The notes: generated from the sequence alone by a model not told the origin. A stretch of 64,000 bases of DNA from Bradyrhizobium sp. SRL28 (GCF_018596315.1 NZ_JAHEAG010000033.1:1-64000), one strand, 5' to 3'; counted from the first letter of the stretch, positions 44,706 to 55,300 are shown. Numbers and translations are program-made.

Positions 44706-46015
44706 CTGTCCTCCGCAATCAGATGGAAGAACGTACCGGTGGCGTGACCGCGCCGCGAGCCGGTTTCGGCAACGGTCACACCGGTCGCGTCCCGCACGAT
44801 GGCCAGGGGCGTATCGGGCTGCGAGACAATCGTGGAATAGTGGAACTCATGGCCGCGCAGACATGCGCCGGCCTTGTGTCCCGGCATCGGCGCGGCAAGT
44901 TTGGCAAGCCGGTAGCCCAGATGCATGCGACGCTGGGCAAAACTTGTCTCCAGGCCAAGCAATCCCGTCATCTCGTGGAGTGCGTCGTTGGCATCGGTCA
45001 AGGCAGTTCCCAGCACAATATAGCCCCCGCATTCGCCATGCACCGGCCGTGTCTCGGCAAAGGATTTTAGCGCACGGCGAAATCGCGTGTTCGAAGCTAG
45101 CCGGCCGGCATACAATTCCGGATAGCCGCCAGGTAGCCAGCAGACGTCGGCGCTGGCGTCAGGACCTTCGTCGGCGAGCGGCGAGAAGGTTGAGATCTCG
45201 GCACCGGCGGCACGCCAGGCTTCGAGCATGTGCGGATAGACGAAAGAGAAGGCAGCGTCGCGTGCCAGCGCGATGCGCTGGCCGGGCGGCGTGACGTTTA
45301 CACTGCGCGCGACCAGTTGCGGTGACCAGGCGCATGCCGATTGCAGCACTGCGTCGAGATCGACATGTTCGGAGACAATGCGCGCGGCTTCAGCGATCAG
45401 GCCGTTGACCTCGGCCTGCTCCTCGGCCTGCACCAGGCCAAGGTGCCGCTTCGGCAAGGTGATCGCGGCGTGGCGCGGTAGCGCGCCGAACACGGCAATG
45501 CCTGCGGCCGTCAAGGCGCGACGCACAAGCTCTTCGTGCCGCGCACTAGCGACGCGGTTGAGGACGATGCCCGCAAGGCGCACACCCGCGCGGAAGTCGC
45601 GCAGCCCGGCAGCTATGGCCGCGGCGGTTTGCGCCTGCCCGGAAGGATCGATTACCAGCAGAACCGGCCAGCCCATCATTTCGGCAATGTCAGCACTGGC
45701 GCCGGTGCCCGAGACGCCAGGTACCGCGACGCCGTCAAACAGGCCCATCGAGCCCTCGGCCAGAACGAGATCCGCATCCGTGCCCCGGCTTACGAGGCGT
45801 TCGATCGCCTCGCGATGCATGGCCCAGCTGTCGAGATTGACGGATGCGCGTCCCGTAGCGGCGGTATGAAAGGCCGGATCGATGTAGTCCGGTCCGCTCT
45901 TGAAGCACTGGACCTTCAGCCCGCGATCGCGATAGGCGCGCGCCAGCGCCAGCGTCAGCGTCGTCTTGCCGACACCGGATGCCGGCGCGGAGATGATGAG
46001 GCTCCGCGCCATCAC
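44702..46015 (-). CDS. cobB: Cobyrinic acid a,c-diamide synthase
   Basis: A 437-residue amidase acting on hydrogenobyrinic acid in the aerobic pathway, using glutamine and ATP. The N-terminal dethiobiotin-synthetase-like ATP domain has LIISAPASGVGKTTLTLALA and FKSGPDYIDPAFHTAATGR. The C-terminal class I glutaminase domain has DVCWLPGGYPELYAGRL and the nucleophile Cys in RPVHGECGGYIVLG, then RGHEFHYS. It overlaps cobM (ATGA) and cobA (GTGA) in the cobL-E-M-B-A unit. Confidence 0.96.
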   Translation of the reverse strand: MMARSLIISAPASGVGKTTLTLALARAYRDRGLKVQCFKSGPDYIDPAFHTAATGRASVNLDSWAMHREAIERLVSRGTDADLVLAEGSMGLFDGVAVPGVSGTGASADIAEMMGWPVLLVIDPSGQAQTAAAIAAGLRDFRAGVRLAGIVLNRVASARHEELVRRALTAAGIAVFGALPRHAAITLPKRHLGLVQAEEQAEVNGLIAEAARIVSEHVDLDAVLQSACAWSPQLVARSVNVTPPGQRIALARDAAFSFVYPHMLEAWRAAGAEISTFSPLADEGPDASADVCWLPGGYPELYAGRLASNTRFRRALKSFAETRPVHGECGGYIVLGTALTDANDALHEMTGLLGLETSFAQRRMHLGYRLAKLAAPMPGHKAGACLRGHEFHYSTIVSQPDTPLAIVRDATGVTVAETGSRRGHATGTFFHLIAEDR

Positions 46016-46794
46016 GACGCCTCCGGAAAACGCGGCGTCGTGCCGACAGGCCGGTAGCGACGGTCATAATCGGCCGCATAGAGGCGGCTCTCTGCGAATT
46101 GTTCCGACCCCAGCGTGCGACCGACCAGAATGAGCGCTGTGCGCTCGAGCTCGGCGCCAGCAGTGGCATTGAGCGTACCGAGCGTAGCGCGGATGATGCG
46201 CTGGTCGGGCCAGCTCGCGCGCCAGACGACAGCCACCGGGCAGTCCAGACCATAATGAGGCGCGAGTTCGGCGACCACCTTGGCGAGCATATGCACCGAG
46301 AGATGGATGGCGAGCACCGCACCGGTGACGGCGAAGGCGGCGAGATTTTCGCCCTCAGGCACCGCGCTCGCCCTGCCCGGCGTTCGCGTCAGCACGACGG
46401 ACTGCGCAAGACCCGGCAGCGTGAGCTCGACTTCGAGCGCCGCCGCCGCTGCGGAAAAGGCCGGCACGCCAGGGGTGATTGTATAGGAAATGTGAAGCGC
46501 ACGCAGGCGGCGCAATTGCTCTCCCATCGCCGACCAGATCGAAAGGTCGCCGGAATGAAGCCGTGCGACATCCTTGCCTTCCGCGTGCGCGGCAACGATC
46601 TCGGCGATGATCTCATCGAGCGATAGCCGTGCGGTGTTGACGATCCGCGCACCTTGCTGGCAATGCGCAAGAACGCCCTCGGGCACGAGCGAGCCGGCAT
46701 ATAGGCAGACCGGACATGCGGCAATGAGATCACGGCCGCGCAAGGTCAGCAGATCGGCAGCCCCCGGCCCTGCGCCAATGAAGTGCACCGTCAT
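46012..46794 (-). CDS. cobM: Precorrin-4 C11-methyltransferase
   Basis: A 260-residue tetrapyrrole methylase beginning VHFIGAGPGAADLLTLRGRD, followed by VARLHSGDLSIWSAMGEQLR, YTITPGVPAFSAAAAALEVE and LPGLAQSVVLTRTPGRAS. It methylates C11 of precorrin-4. The ATG at 46794 overlaps the cobE stop (ATGA), and its stop overlaps cobB. Confidence 0.96.
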   Translation of the reverse strand: MTVHFIGAGPGAADLLTLRGRDLIAACPVCLYAGSLVPEGVLAHCQQGARIVNTARLSLDEIIAEIVAAHAEGKDVARLHSGDLSIWSAMGEQLRRLRALHISYTITPGVPAFSAAAAALEVELTLPGLAQSVVLTRTPGRASAVPEGENLAAFAVTGAVLAIHLSVHMLAKVVAELAPHYGLDCPVAVVWRASWPDQRIIRATLGTLNATAGAELERTALILVGRTLGSEQFAESRLYAADYDRRYRPVGTTPRFPEAS

Positions 46795-47174
46795 TCGCCA
46801 TCTCCTTCCGCGATCGCTGCGGTGGCCGTCCGATCGTGCGAAACCATCCGTGTCGAAATAAGGCGCGCATGTCGGCCGGCCGCTACAAGCGCGGCGGCTT
46901 CCGCGACGGATCCCGCGCCGAGCTTCGCCTTGATGAATTCAGACTGTGTCGGCGTAACGATGCCTGCCAGGGCCTTGGCCGGCACGGCCTTGATCGGCAC
47001 GTTGAGTTCACGCGCCAGCAATTTGAGCGCCGCCGCTTCTGCCTTCTCGCTGACGGTTGCGACAGCCGCGATTCCGTCGGGACCACCCGCGGCGACAAGC
47101 GCTTCGCGCAGCGAAGCAACATTCACGTCACGCCTGAATCCCAGACCCGCGACCTTCACTTCACCGCACTCCAT
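46791..47174 (-). CDS. cobE: Cobalamin biosynthesis protein CobE (CbiG C-terminal-like)
   Basis: A 127-residue protein related to the C-terminal domain of CbiG: VAGLGFRRDVNVASLREALV, ARELNVPIKAVPAKALAGIV and TPTQSEFIKAKLGAGSVAEA. CobE is required in the aerobic pathway, but its exact role is unsettled. It starts 19 bp inside the end of cobL. Confidence 0.88.
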   Translation of the reverse strand: MECGEVKVAGLGFRRDVNVASLREALVAAGGPDGIAAVATVSEKAEAAALKLLARELNVPIKAVPAKALAGIVTPTQSEFIKAKLGAGSVAEAAALVAAGRHARLISTRMVSHDRTATAAIAEGDGE

Positions 47175-48337
47175 TGCACGACTGGCCGCGCCGCCTCCCA
47201 GGAACGGTAGCGGCCGAGGCTACCTGCCTGCGCGATTTCGACCCGCATCAGTTCGCCGCCGTAACGCTGCTGCAGATCCGACAGCAACGCCTCCGTCTCC
47301 AACGTGACGGCGTGCGCAACGATCCGCGTTCCCGCCTGCATGCGGGACCACACGCCATCGAACATCGCGGCATCAAGCCCTCCGCCGACGAACACCGCCT
47401 GTGGTGTCTCGATGCCCGACAGAATGCCGGCGGCCGTTCCCTCGATGACGGTGATCCGATGCGCCAAGCCGAAGGCGGCGGCATTGCTGCGGATATTCGC
47501 GGCGCGATCGCCTCGTGCTTCGATGGCCATCGCCACGCCTCCGCACAAGGCCCACTCCACGGAGATCGAGCCGGAGCCCGCACCGATGTCCCACAATCGC
47601 TCGCCGGGCTTGGGTGCCAGCACCGAAAGCGCAAGAGCGCGCATCGGACGCTTGGTAATCTGGCCGTCATGCACGAACAGCGAATCCGGGAGGCCAGAAC
47701 TGCGTGACAGCCCATCCGATCCGCCGGCCTCCAACGCAATGGCTGCCAGACCGGCGCTATGGTCGGTGACGTAGCTGTTAGCGCGATGTTGCGTGATTGT
47801 CTCGCGTGGGCCGCCAACCGCGGTGAGAGTCCATAACCGCGACTCCCCCCAGCCGCGCGCTGTCAGCCATTCGGCCAGATCGCCGGCCGCCTTGCCGTCG
47901 CGCACCAGACAAATGATGCGCGCGCGGCGCGCCAGATGCGGAACCAGCCGTTCAAACGGTGCAGCATGAAGGCCGAGACAGCTCACGGATTCCAGCCGCC
48001 AGCCAAGCCGTCCTGCCGCTAGCGAGAATGTTGACGGTGCGGAATGGACGATCCATTCGCCGGCATGCAATTTCTCCGCGAGACTTCCGCCGACGCCGTG
48101 CCAGAACGGATCGCCCGAGGCGAGCACCGCCGTCGGCCGACCGCGGCAGGCCAGCACGCAGTCCGCATCGAACGGCACCGGCCACGGACGGCCGCGGTCG
48201 GCAATGCCTGCCAGCGCGAGATGCCGGTCGCCGCCAAAAACCGTTTCGGCTTCTGCAAGGGCTTTTCGACTTGCTTCGGAGAGGCCTGCAAGGCCATCTT
48301 CGCCGATGCCTATAATGGTCAGCCAGGGATTACCCAT
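47156..48337 (-). CDS. cobL: Precorrin-6Y C5,15-methyltransferase (decarboxylating)
   Basis: A 393-residue bifunctional enzyme from the ATG at 48337 (MGNPWLTIIGIGEDGL). The N-terminal tetrapyrrole methylase (CobL-N/CbiE-like) is followed by a C-terminal class I methyltransferase (CbiT-like) with RLWDIGAGSGSISVEWAL and ITVIEGTAAGILSGIETPQA, VFVGGGLDAAMFDGVW. It methylates C5 and C15 and decarboxylates. Its start codon overlaps that of cobK on the other strand, so its promoter must lie inside cobK. Longer in-frame starts (48412) are rejected for that reason. Confidence 0.95.
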   Translation of the reverse strand: MGNPWLTIIGIGEDGLAGLSEASRKALAEAETVFGGDRHLALAGIADRGRPWPVPFDADCVLACRGRPTAVLASGDPFWHGVGGSLAEKLHAGEWIVHSAPSTFSLAAGRLGWRLESVSCLGLHAAPFERLVPHLARRARIICLVRDGKAAGDLAEWLTARGWGESRLWTLTAVGGPRETITQHRANSYVTDHSAGLAAIALEAGGSDGLSRSSGLPDSLFVHDGQITKRPMRALALSVLAPKPGERLWDIGAGSGSISVEWALCGGVAMAIEARGDRAANIRSNAAAFGLAHRITVIEGTAAGILSGIETPQAVFVGGGLDAAMFDGVWSRMQAGTRIVAHAVTLETEALLSDLQQRYGGELMRVEIAQAGSLGRYRSWEAARPVVQWSAVK

Positions 48338-49085
48338 GATGCGCGCCCTCATCCTGGGCGGAACGAGCGATGCCAATGTGCTCGCGGACGCCGCGGCGCG
48401 TGCGGGGCTCAACGCGGTCTATTCCTACGGGGGACGCACCCGGGCCCCTGCAAACCAGCCGCTGCCGACCCGCATCGGCGGCTTCGGCGGCGCGAGCGGC
48501 CTTGCCGAATACCTTCGTCGAGAACGAATTACGCATGTCATTGACGCGACCCATCCCTTCGCGGCCGAGATGAGCCGCAACGCGGTGGCGGCGTGTGCGA
48601 CGAGTGGAGCCCAGCTGATCGCGCTCGAGCGCGCGCCATGGGCGAAAGCGCACGATGAAAGCTGGATCGAAGTCGCGGACATCACCTCCGCTGTTGCGGT
48701 GTTGCCAGACGAGCGCGCGCAGGTGTTTCTTGCGATCGGCCGGCAGCATATCGCCCCCTTCGGCGCCAAGCCGCAGCACGCCTACACTTTGAGGTTTGTC
48801 GATCCTCCCGCTGGACCGCTGCCGTTGCCAGACGCCGACGTCATCGTGTCGCGCGGACCATTCACCCTCGCCGGCGAATTGGAGATGATGCGCTCGCGCG
48901 GCATCGAATGGATCGTTGCCCGCAATTCCGGGGGAACGGGCGCGCGTGCCAAGATCGACGCCGCGCGCGAGCTCGGCCTTCCAGTTGTCATGCTCTCGCG
49001 GCCGCAACTGCCCGACAGGCCGCGGGCGGAAAGCGTGGCCGAGGTCATGGAATGGCTCGGTCATCGGGCATGCCTCGGAGCATAA
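48336..49085 (+). CDS. cobK: Precorrin-6A reductase
   Basis: A 249-residue NADPH-dependent reductase beginning MMRALILGGTSDANVLADAA. It has SYGGRTRAPANQPLPTRIGG, FGGASGLAEYLRRERITHVI and DATHPFAAEMSRNAVAACA, typical of CobK. The start is the ATG at 48336 or 48339, both overlapping the divergent cobL start. Its 3' end overlaps the cobJ 3' end by 25 bp. It is the only plus-strand gene between two minus-strand operons, so it must use a promoter inside cobL. Confidence 0.95.
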   Translation: MMRALILGGTSDANVLADAAARAGLNAVYSYGGRTRAPANQPLPTRIGGFGGASGLAEYLRRERITHVIDATHPFAAEMSRNAVAACATSGAQLIALERAPWAKAHDESWIEVADITSAVAVLPDERAQVFLAIGRQHIAPFGAKPQHAYTLRFVDPPAGPLPLPDADVIVSRGPFTLAGELEMMRSRGIEWIVARNSGGTGARAKIDAARELGLPVVMLSRPQLPDRPRAESVAEVMEWLGHRACLGA

Positions 49086-49795
49086 ACCCAGCGACCGACG
49101 CGACGCGTCGCCGAATTACCGACGATGACGAGGGTTCGCATGTCGGCCATCTCCGACCGCGCCTCGTGCAGCGTGACCATTTGAATTTGTTCTTTGGGCG
49201 TGCTGACAGCGTGCGCGAAGATCACGAGGCGTTCACCGCAGCCCGCCTCACGCAGAATCTCGAGCGCGCGTCCAAAACCCTCGGGCCGGCTCGCCGAACG
49301 CGGATTGTACATCGCGATCGCGAAGTCGGCTTCGGCGGCAAGTCGCAGGCGTTTCTCGATCGTCGGCCACGGCTTCAGATTGTCGGAGAGGTTCATGGCG
49401 CAAAAATCGTGGCCTAGAGGCGCGCCGGCGCGGGCAGCGGCCGCCAGCATCGCGGTCACGCCAGGAAGGACCCGGATGGGAAGCCCCTGCCATTGCGGCG
49501 ATGCTTCAAGCGCTTCGAACACGGCTGAAGCCATCGCGAACACGCCAGGATCGCCGGAGGAGACCACAATGACGTGGCGTCCTTCCGATGCCAGCCGCAG
49601 GGCGAGGGCCGCACGCTGCAACTCCATGCGATTGTCGGATGGATGCATCGTAAGGCCGTCGCGAGCCGGCACGCGCTCGACATAGGGCGCATAGCCCAAT
49701 ATGTCGGTCGCGGAAGCGAGCGCGGCGGAGACTTCCGGCGTGACGAGCGCTTCGTCGCCCGGCCCAAGTCCCGCGATGGTCAGCGAGCCCGTCAT
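49061..49795 (-). CDS. cobJ: Precorrin-3B C17-methyltransferase
   Basis: A 244-residue ring-contracting tetrapyrrole methylase. From the ATG at 49795 it reads MTGSLTIAGLGPGDEALVTP, with GRHVIVVSSGDPGVFAMASA, IRVLPGVTAMLAAAARAGAP, HDFCAMNLSDNLKPWPTIEK and AMYNPRSASRPEGFGRALEI. The start overlaps the cobI stop (ATGA). It is the last gene of the riboswitch-led DUF1636-cobW-N-G-H-I-J unit. Confidence 0.96.
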   Translation of the reverse strand: MTGSLTIAGLGPGDEALVTPEVSAALASATDILGYAPYVERVPARDGLTMHPSDNRMELQRAALALRLASEGRHVIVVSSGDPGVFAMASAVFEALEASPQWQGLPIRVLPGVTAMLAAAARAGAPLGHDFCAMNLSDNLKPWPTIEKRLRLAAEADFAIAMYNPRSASRPEGFGRALEILREAGCGERLVIFAHAVSTPKEQIQMVTLHEARSEMADMRTLVIVGNSATRRVGRWVYAPRHAR

Positions 49796-50523
49796 TCGGC
49801 GGACTCCATGCGCCGCCCCTGCCCGTGCACCAGCACGATCGCAAAATAGGGGCAATCTGCCTCGTCGACGTCTCTCAGCCTCGCCACGCGCTCGCCCGGC
49901 ATGGTGCCGCGCTCAATCAGCCATGCGTCATCAAGCCGGCCGGCGACCGCCAACGCGCGACGGACCTTCCTGAGATTGCGCCCGGTCTTCATGATCACGA
50001 GCGCATCGGAATTGCGCACGCGCCGTTCGAGTTCGTGCTCCGGCAACGTTCCCATCAGCACCGTCATCACGTCGTCGCCAAGGGCGATCGGCTGGCCAAC
50101 CGAATTCCAGCAGCCCGCCATTCCGGGAATGCCTGCGACCACCTCGATCTCTATTCGCCCCTGCAATCGAGCGTGCAGGTGCATGAAGGAACCATAGAAG
50201 TAGGGATCGCCCTCGCAGAGCACGACAACGTCGACCGCGCGGGTGAGCCGCGCAAGACGCTCCGCCCACTCGTCGTAAAAGCCGGCGAGGAGGCGGACAT
50301 ATTCCGGACTATCAAAGGCGATCTCCGTAGTGACCGGATATTCCATCGGGTATTCGCAGATGTCCTTGGCAAGTAGCCCATCGACGATGCGCCGGGCCTG
50401 GCCGGGGCGACCTTTCTTCCGGAAATAGGCAACATGCCTCGCCGCGCGGACTTCGCGATCAGCGCGCACACTCATCAAGTCCGGATCGCCTGGCCCGAGG
50501 CCGCAGCAGATAATACGACCCAC
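49792..50523 (-). CDS. cobI: Precorrin-2 C20-methyltransferase
   Basis: A 243-residue tetrapyrrole methylase starting MGRIICCGLGPGDPDLMSVR, with VVLCEGDPYFYGSFMHLHAR, IEVVAGIPGMAGCWNSVGQP and SDALVIMKTGRNLRKVRRAL. It adds the C20 methyl group to precorrin-2. The start at 50523 lies 2 bp past the cobH stop. Confidence 0.96.
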   Translation of the reverse strand: MGRIICCGLGPGDPDLMSVRADREVRAARHVAYFRKKGRPGQARRIVDGLLAKDICEYPMEYPVTTEIAFDSPEYVRLLAGFYDEWAERLARLTRAVDVVVLCEGDPYFYGSFMHLHARLQGRIEIEVVAGIPGMAGCWNSVGQPIALGDDVMTVLMGTLPEHELERRVRNSDALVIMKTGRNLRKVRRALAVAGRLDDAWLIERGTMPGERVARLRDVDEADCPYFAIVLVHGQGRRMESAE

Positions 50524-50525
50524 GG

Positions 50526-51155
50526 CTATTCGCTCCGGCTTGCCAGCGCATTCACGGCGGCAACCGTGATCGCGGATCCGCCAAGACGTCCTTCGACCGT
50601 GAGCGCGGGCGTGGGCGGATCGGCCATCAGCGCAGCCTTGGCTTCAGCCGCGCCGACAAAACCGACCGGACAGCCGATGATCGCCGCCGGTCTTGGATAG
50701 TTGCGATCCTCCAGCATGTTGAGGAGGTGAAACAACGCGGTCGGCGCATTGCCGATGGCGACGATCGCCCCATCGAGATGCGACCGCCACAGCTCCAGCG
50801 CTGCGGCTGAGCGGGTATTGCGCATCGATTGCGCGAGCCTGGGGACAGCAGGATCGTCGAGCGTGCAGATAACGGCGTTGCCGACCGGCAGGCGCGCGCG
50901 CGTGATTCCCCCCGACACCATGCGCGCATCGCAGAGAACAGGCGCACCATTCTGCAAGGCAGTCCGCGCAATATGCGCCATGCCGGGCGTGAAGCGGATA
51001 TGCGCCTCGAGACCCACCATGCCGGCAGCATGGATCATGCGCACGACCACCGGCTCCTCGTCGGGAGTGAAACGCCGAAGGTCCGCCTCGGCCCGGATGG
51101 TGGCAAAGGATTGCCGATAGATCGCCGCGCCGTCGGTCTCATAGGTGTGCGGCAT
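50526..51155 (-). CDS. cobH: Precorrin-8X methylmutase
   Basis: A 209-residue isomerase moving the C11 methyl to C12, giving hydrogenobyrinate. It starts MPHTYETDGAAIYRQSFATI at 51155. VVRMIHAAGMVGLEAHIRF contains the catalytic His, and VLCDARMVSGGITRARLP, AIVAIGNAPTALFHLLNMLE and AAIIGCPVGFVGAAEAKAAL are all family blocks. Its ATG shares one base with the cobG stop (TGATG). Confidence 0.96.
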   Translation of the reverse strand: MPHTYETDGAAIYRQSFATIRAEADLRRFTPDEEPVVVRMIHAAGMVGLEAHIRFTPGMAHIARTALQNGAPVLCDARMVSGGITRARLPVGNAVICTLDDPAVPRLAQSMRNTRSAAALELWRSHLDGAIVAIGNAPTALFHLLNMLEDRNYPRPAAIIGCPVGFVGAAEAKAALMADPPTPALTVEGRLGGSAITVAAVNALASRSE

Positions 51156-52318
51156 CAATGCCCTCCCATTAGAACGGAGGGATCCGCAACGATGTCGATG
51201 CCGCTCAGTCCGCGCAGGAAGGGCGCATCGCGCGTCGAGCCGCCGCGGACGAGATCGAATCCTGCGCTGGTCGCAACGAGCGTGATCGAAGCCGGGGCGG
51301 AATGGGCACAACCCTTGGCGCAACCGGAGACGTGAAGCCGGACATCAGCGGCAATATGCGGCGCAAGCGTGGCCGCAACCGCGCGCGTATCGGCATGCGC
51401 CTCGCGACAGCGCGGAGCGCCGCTGCAGGCAACAACGCGCAGAACTGGATCATCGGCTTGTGTGATAAAGCTCTCGCAGCGAGGCACCGTGAGCAGCCCT
51501 TCCGCCAATATCATCCGCCACGGGGTGATGCGCAGCGCCGGCGCGCGACTGGCGAGATAGCTTAGCGCCGAGTGGGGCACTTGCCCGAACGCTGCGCCGA
51601 GCATCGCGCCATGCGGATAAAGGCCGGGAAGTGGCGCAGCCAGGAGACGAGCGGGTTCGGCGTGGCCGCGAAGAGCTTCCGGCGGTCTTGCGCCGGTGCC
51701 GATGTGGGCGGCCATCCGCCCTCGCCCGCCCTTGGCTCCGCCCGAGGCGATGAACCATTCGGCCAACGCGAGCGCGACCTTCACGGCTTCTCGTCGCCTG
51801 ACGGGCCGGCCAAGCGCCTGGCCGTCGGCGCGCACAATGAGCCCGCCTGCGAGATCGCGCTCGATCCGAACGTCGGCGGAGGCGCCGGCTAGCGAGCGCT
51901 CCTTCCCGTCGTCGACGGCGAAGCCGAATTTGGTCGGTAGATCGAGAGGACTGTTGGCAAGAGCCCGCTCGAGCTCAGCGGCAATCGAGCAGGTGTCATC
52001 GCCAATGGTCCAGAACGGCGTCACCAGAACGTTGCGCCGCGCCTCGGACTCCGGATTCTGATCGAGCAACCCCAGCCCCGCGAGTCCGTCGGTCAGCGGC
52101 CGAAGACCTTCATCACTGACACCCCGGATCTGGAGGTTCGCCCGGCCGGTCAGATCGATCAGACCGTTGCCGTGGCGCTCTGCCAGTTCCGCAATTCCTG
52201 CCGCCTGCCTCGCATCGAGCCTTCCGCCATGCGGGCGAATGCGTACCACCAGACCGTCCCCCGACTGCATCGGTCGCAGGGCACCGGGGCACCAGCCCTT
52301 GATCGCGACGGGGCTCAT
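51155..52318 (-). CDS. cobG: Precorrin-3B synthase CobG
   Basis: A 387-residue sulfite-reductase-like monooxygenase with a [4Fe-4S] and a mononuclear Fe site that makes precorrin-3B with O2, so it marks the aerobic pathway. It has two repeated nitrite/sulfite-reductase ferredoxin-like halves (VVRIRPHGGRLDARQAAGIA, NGLIDLTGRANLQIRGV). The cluster ligands are in VVACSGAPRCREAHADTRAV and LHVSGCAKGCAHSAPASITL. The start overlaps the cobN stop by ATGA (52315-52318). Confidence 0.95.
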   Translation of the reverse strand: MSPVAIKGWCPGALRPMQSGDGLVVRIRPHGGRLDARQAAGIAELAERHGNGLIDLTGRANLQIRGVSDEGLRPLTDGLAGLGLLDQNPESEARRNVLVTPFWTIGDDTCSIAAELERALANSPLDLPTKFGFAVDDGKERSLAGASADVRIERDLAGGLIVRADGQALGRPVRRREAVKVALALAEWFIASGGAKGGRGRMAAHIGTGARPPEALRGHAEPARLLAAPLPGLYPHGAMLGAAFGQVPHSALSYLASRAPALRITPWRMILAEGLLTVPRCESFITQADDPVLRVVACSGAPRCREAHADTRAVAATLAPHIAADVRLHVSGCAKGCAHSAPASITLVATSAGFDLVRGGSTRDAPFLRGLSGIDIVADPSVLMGGH

Positions 52319-55300
52319 GAAGCCTCCCGCAGCGCGGCTGCGATCGAATTGCGCCGCGTCATCCAGAGCGAAGCTTCATGCAATCGGGTGAAGCACGTTT
52401 CGATCGCCGCGAGCGCCACAGGATTCTCACGTGCCATGAACGCGCGAACGTCGTCGTTACCGAGAGTCGTATCGTAATAGAGATCGAAGAGATGCGGAGG
52501 CACGGCGTCGGCAAGATGGGCGAAAGCGGCCATATGCTCGAGCGTCGCGGCGATCTCGGCCGCCCCCCGAAAGCCATGACGCATCATGCCTGCGATCCAG
52601 TCCGGATTGGCCGCGCGCGCACGCACGACGCGCGATATTTCCTCCGTCAACGCGCGTGCATGCGGCCGATCGGGTCGCGTTGTGTCGAGGTGATAGAGCG
52701 ATGGGGCGGCCGCACCAAGCCGCGCGGCCGCGGCCGCAACGCCCGCCTCATGCACGGCATAGTCTGCGGCAACGAGAAGGTCGGTCTCTGGCAGGTCTTG
52801 AGCATGGACGAAGGCGTCAGCCGCGGCGAGCCTCGCCTCGATACCCGCGCGGTTAGGCCGCATCGCTCCATCGGTCGTGAACGCCCAGGACGAAGCCGAT
52901 AGCCAGGCTTCACCGGCCGCTTCGCGCGATTCCTCCGTGAAGACATTCGGCCTCGATGCCATGCCGACGCCATACTGCCCGGGACGCGGTCCGAACACCC
53001 GCGCCGCGCGATGGCGATAGGGATTTTCGTCACCCTCCTCGTCGCGTTCGGAAAGCGCTTCACTCGCCGCCTCGAACAACCGCGCAAGACCTGAAAAGAC
53101 GTCGCGGAACAGCCCTGACACGCGAAGCGTCACGTCGATGCGTGGCCGGCCGAGCGCGGCCGGCGCGATGATGTCATAACCCGTAATCCGCCCCGAGGCC
53201 TGATCCCAGCGCGGCGCAATGCCCGCAAGATGCAAGGCCATCGCAAAGTCCTCGCCTGCGGTGCGCATGGTCGAAGATCCCCAGAGATCGACCAGCAGCC
53301 CCTTCGGCCAGTCCCCGTGATCCTGCAGATGACGGCGCAGCAGTTCCTCGGCAAGCTTGATCCCCTGCGCATGCGCCGACGGCGTTGGTATGGCGCGGGG
53401 ATCGACGGCATACAGATTGCGTCCAGTAGGCAGCACATCGCCGCGTCCACGATACGGCGAGCCGGCAGGCCCCGGCGCAACGCGCCTGCCGGAGAGCGCA
53501 TCGAGCAGCGCGGTTTTCTCCGCGTCACCGCAAGCCCCGAGGCCGAACACATGCAGGCCGTCACAGAACTGGCTCTCCTTGAGATCGCAAACGAATCGAT
53601 CGATCCGCGGAATGGCATCGGCCGGCGCGGCTGAAGCGGCAAGGCTAAGATCATCATCGAGGCCCGCGGCACGGGCTTCATCACGGATCGCCCCAATCAG
53701 GCGCTGGCGGCGTGCGGGATCGAGGCCATCGGCAGTCGAATATTCATCAAGCAGCTGCTCGAGCCGGCGCAGACTTTCGGGCAACGCGGCCTTTGCCAGC
53801 GGTGGCGGCAAATGGCCGATCGCGACGGCGCCGATCCGCCGCTTGGCTTGCGCCGCCTCGCCGGGATCGTTGACGATGAAGGGATAGATCACCGGCAAAT
53901 TGCCGATCAAAGCTTCCGGCCAGCAAGAGCACGACAGCGCGACGGACTTGCCGGGCAACCATTCGAGCGTTCCATGCGTCCCCATATGGACGATGGCGTA
54001 GATGCCTTGCTGCCTGAGCCAGAGGTAAAGGGCGACATAGGCGTGGCGCGGCGTGCGCGAGAGGTCGTGATACTCGGTATCACGATTAAAGACTTCGCCG
54101 CGTTCTGGCTGAACCGCAATGATGGTCTTGCCACGCCGGATCGCTGCGAAACGAAATTCGCCGCCGCGACAGGCGCGATCATCCTCCGGCGCACCCCATG
54201 CGCTCGCAAGGTCATCCTGTAACGGGCGCGGAAGCTTCGCCAACTCCGTGCGGTAATCCGCAACGCCAAAGGTCAATTCCTCCCGCAGGAGAGTTTCACC
54301 GAGCGCTCCTGCCGCTTTCACGTCGTAACCGGCAGCGTGGAGATCGGACAGCAGCGTTTCGACCGAAGCAAGCGCGTCAAGCCCGACTGCATGCGCGATC
54401 TGGTGCGGCCGACCGGGATAGCTCGAAAGCACAATTGCCAGCCGCTTTTCGCCTGCCGGCGTGTTGGCGAGCCTGTGCCAAGCCGCCACCCGCTCGGCGA
54501 CAGCACGCACGCGTTCGTCGTCGGACCTGTGCGCGAGACCGGCGAATTGCAGATCGGGGTCGCGCTCGCCCGGTGACTTAAAGCTGACCACGCCGGCAAA
54601 CAGCCGGCCGTCAACCTCCGGCAACACCACATGCATCGCCAGATCGCCCGGCGAAAGACCGCGAAGCGACCCGGCCCAATCATCGCGCCCGGCTGTCGAC
54701 AACGCGACCTGGAATACCGGGCAGGATACGATATCGAAAGGCGTCGTGCCACCGTCGCCGACCCCAGAAAAGGCAGTCGCATTCACGATAACGGCCGGAG
54801 GACGCTGCTCGAAATGAGCCCTCAACCAATCCGCCACACCAGCAGCTTTCAGCGAGGTCACGAACACGCCATAGGCATCAAAGCCCTTTTGCCGTAGCGC
54901 TGTGATCAGCGCGTCGACCGGTGCGGTATCGGCAGCGGTGAGATAGGAACGATAGAAAGTGACCAGCGCGCGCGGCCGCTGATCGGGACTCGGCAGCACC
55001 GCCATTGCACCGCAATCCGGGTCGTAGAAACCGATCTCCGGGATTTCCGTCTCTCCCATGACGGGCCCCGCATAGAAGCCCGCGGCCAGCGCGAGCTGGG
55101 CGATCGACGCTTGCGCCGCCGTCGCACCGCCCTTGTCGCACAAGGCTTTCAGCCGTCTGAGCGTCGAGACGGGTAATGTCGAGAGCGCATCCAGGCGTGG
55201 GTCGTCGCGACCGTCCGCCGGGAGCACCGCGAGCGCGATGTCGCGGTCCTTCGCCAATTGATGCAGGGCAGACAGTCCATATGACCAGTAGGACTCGCCA

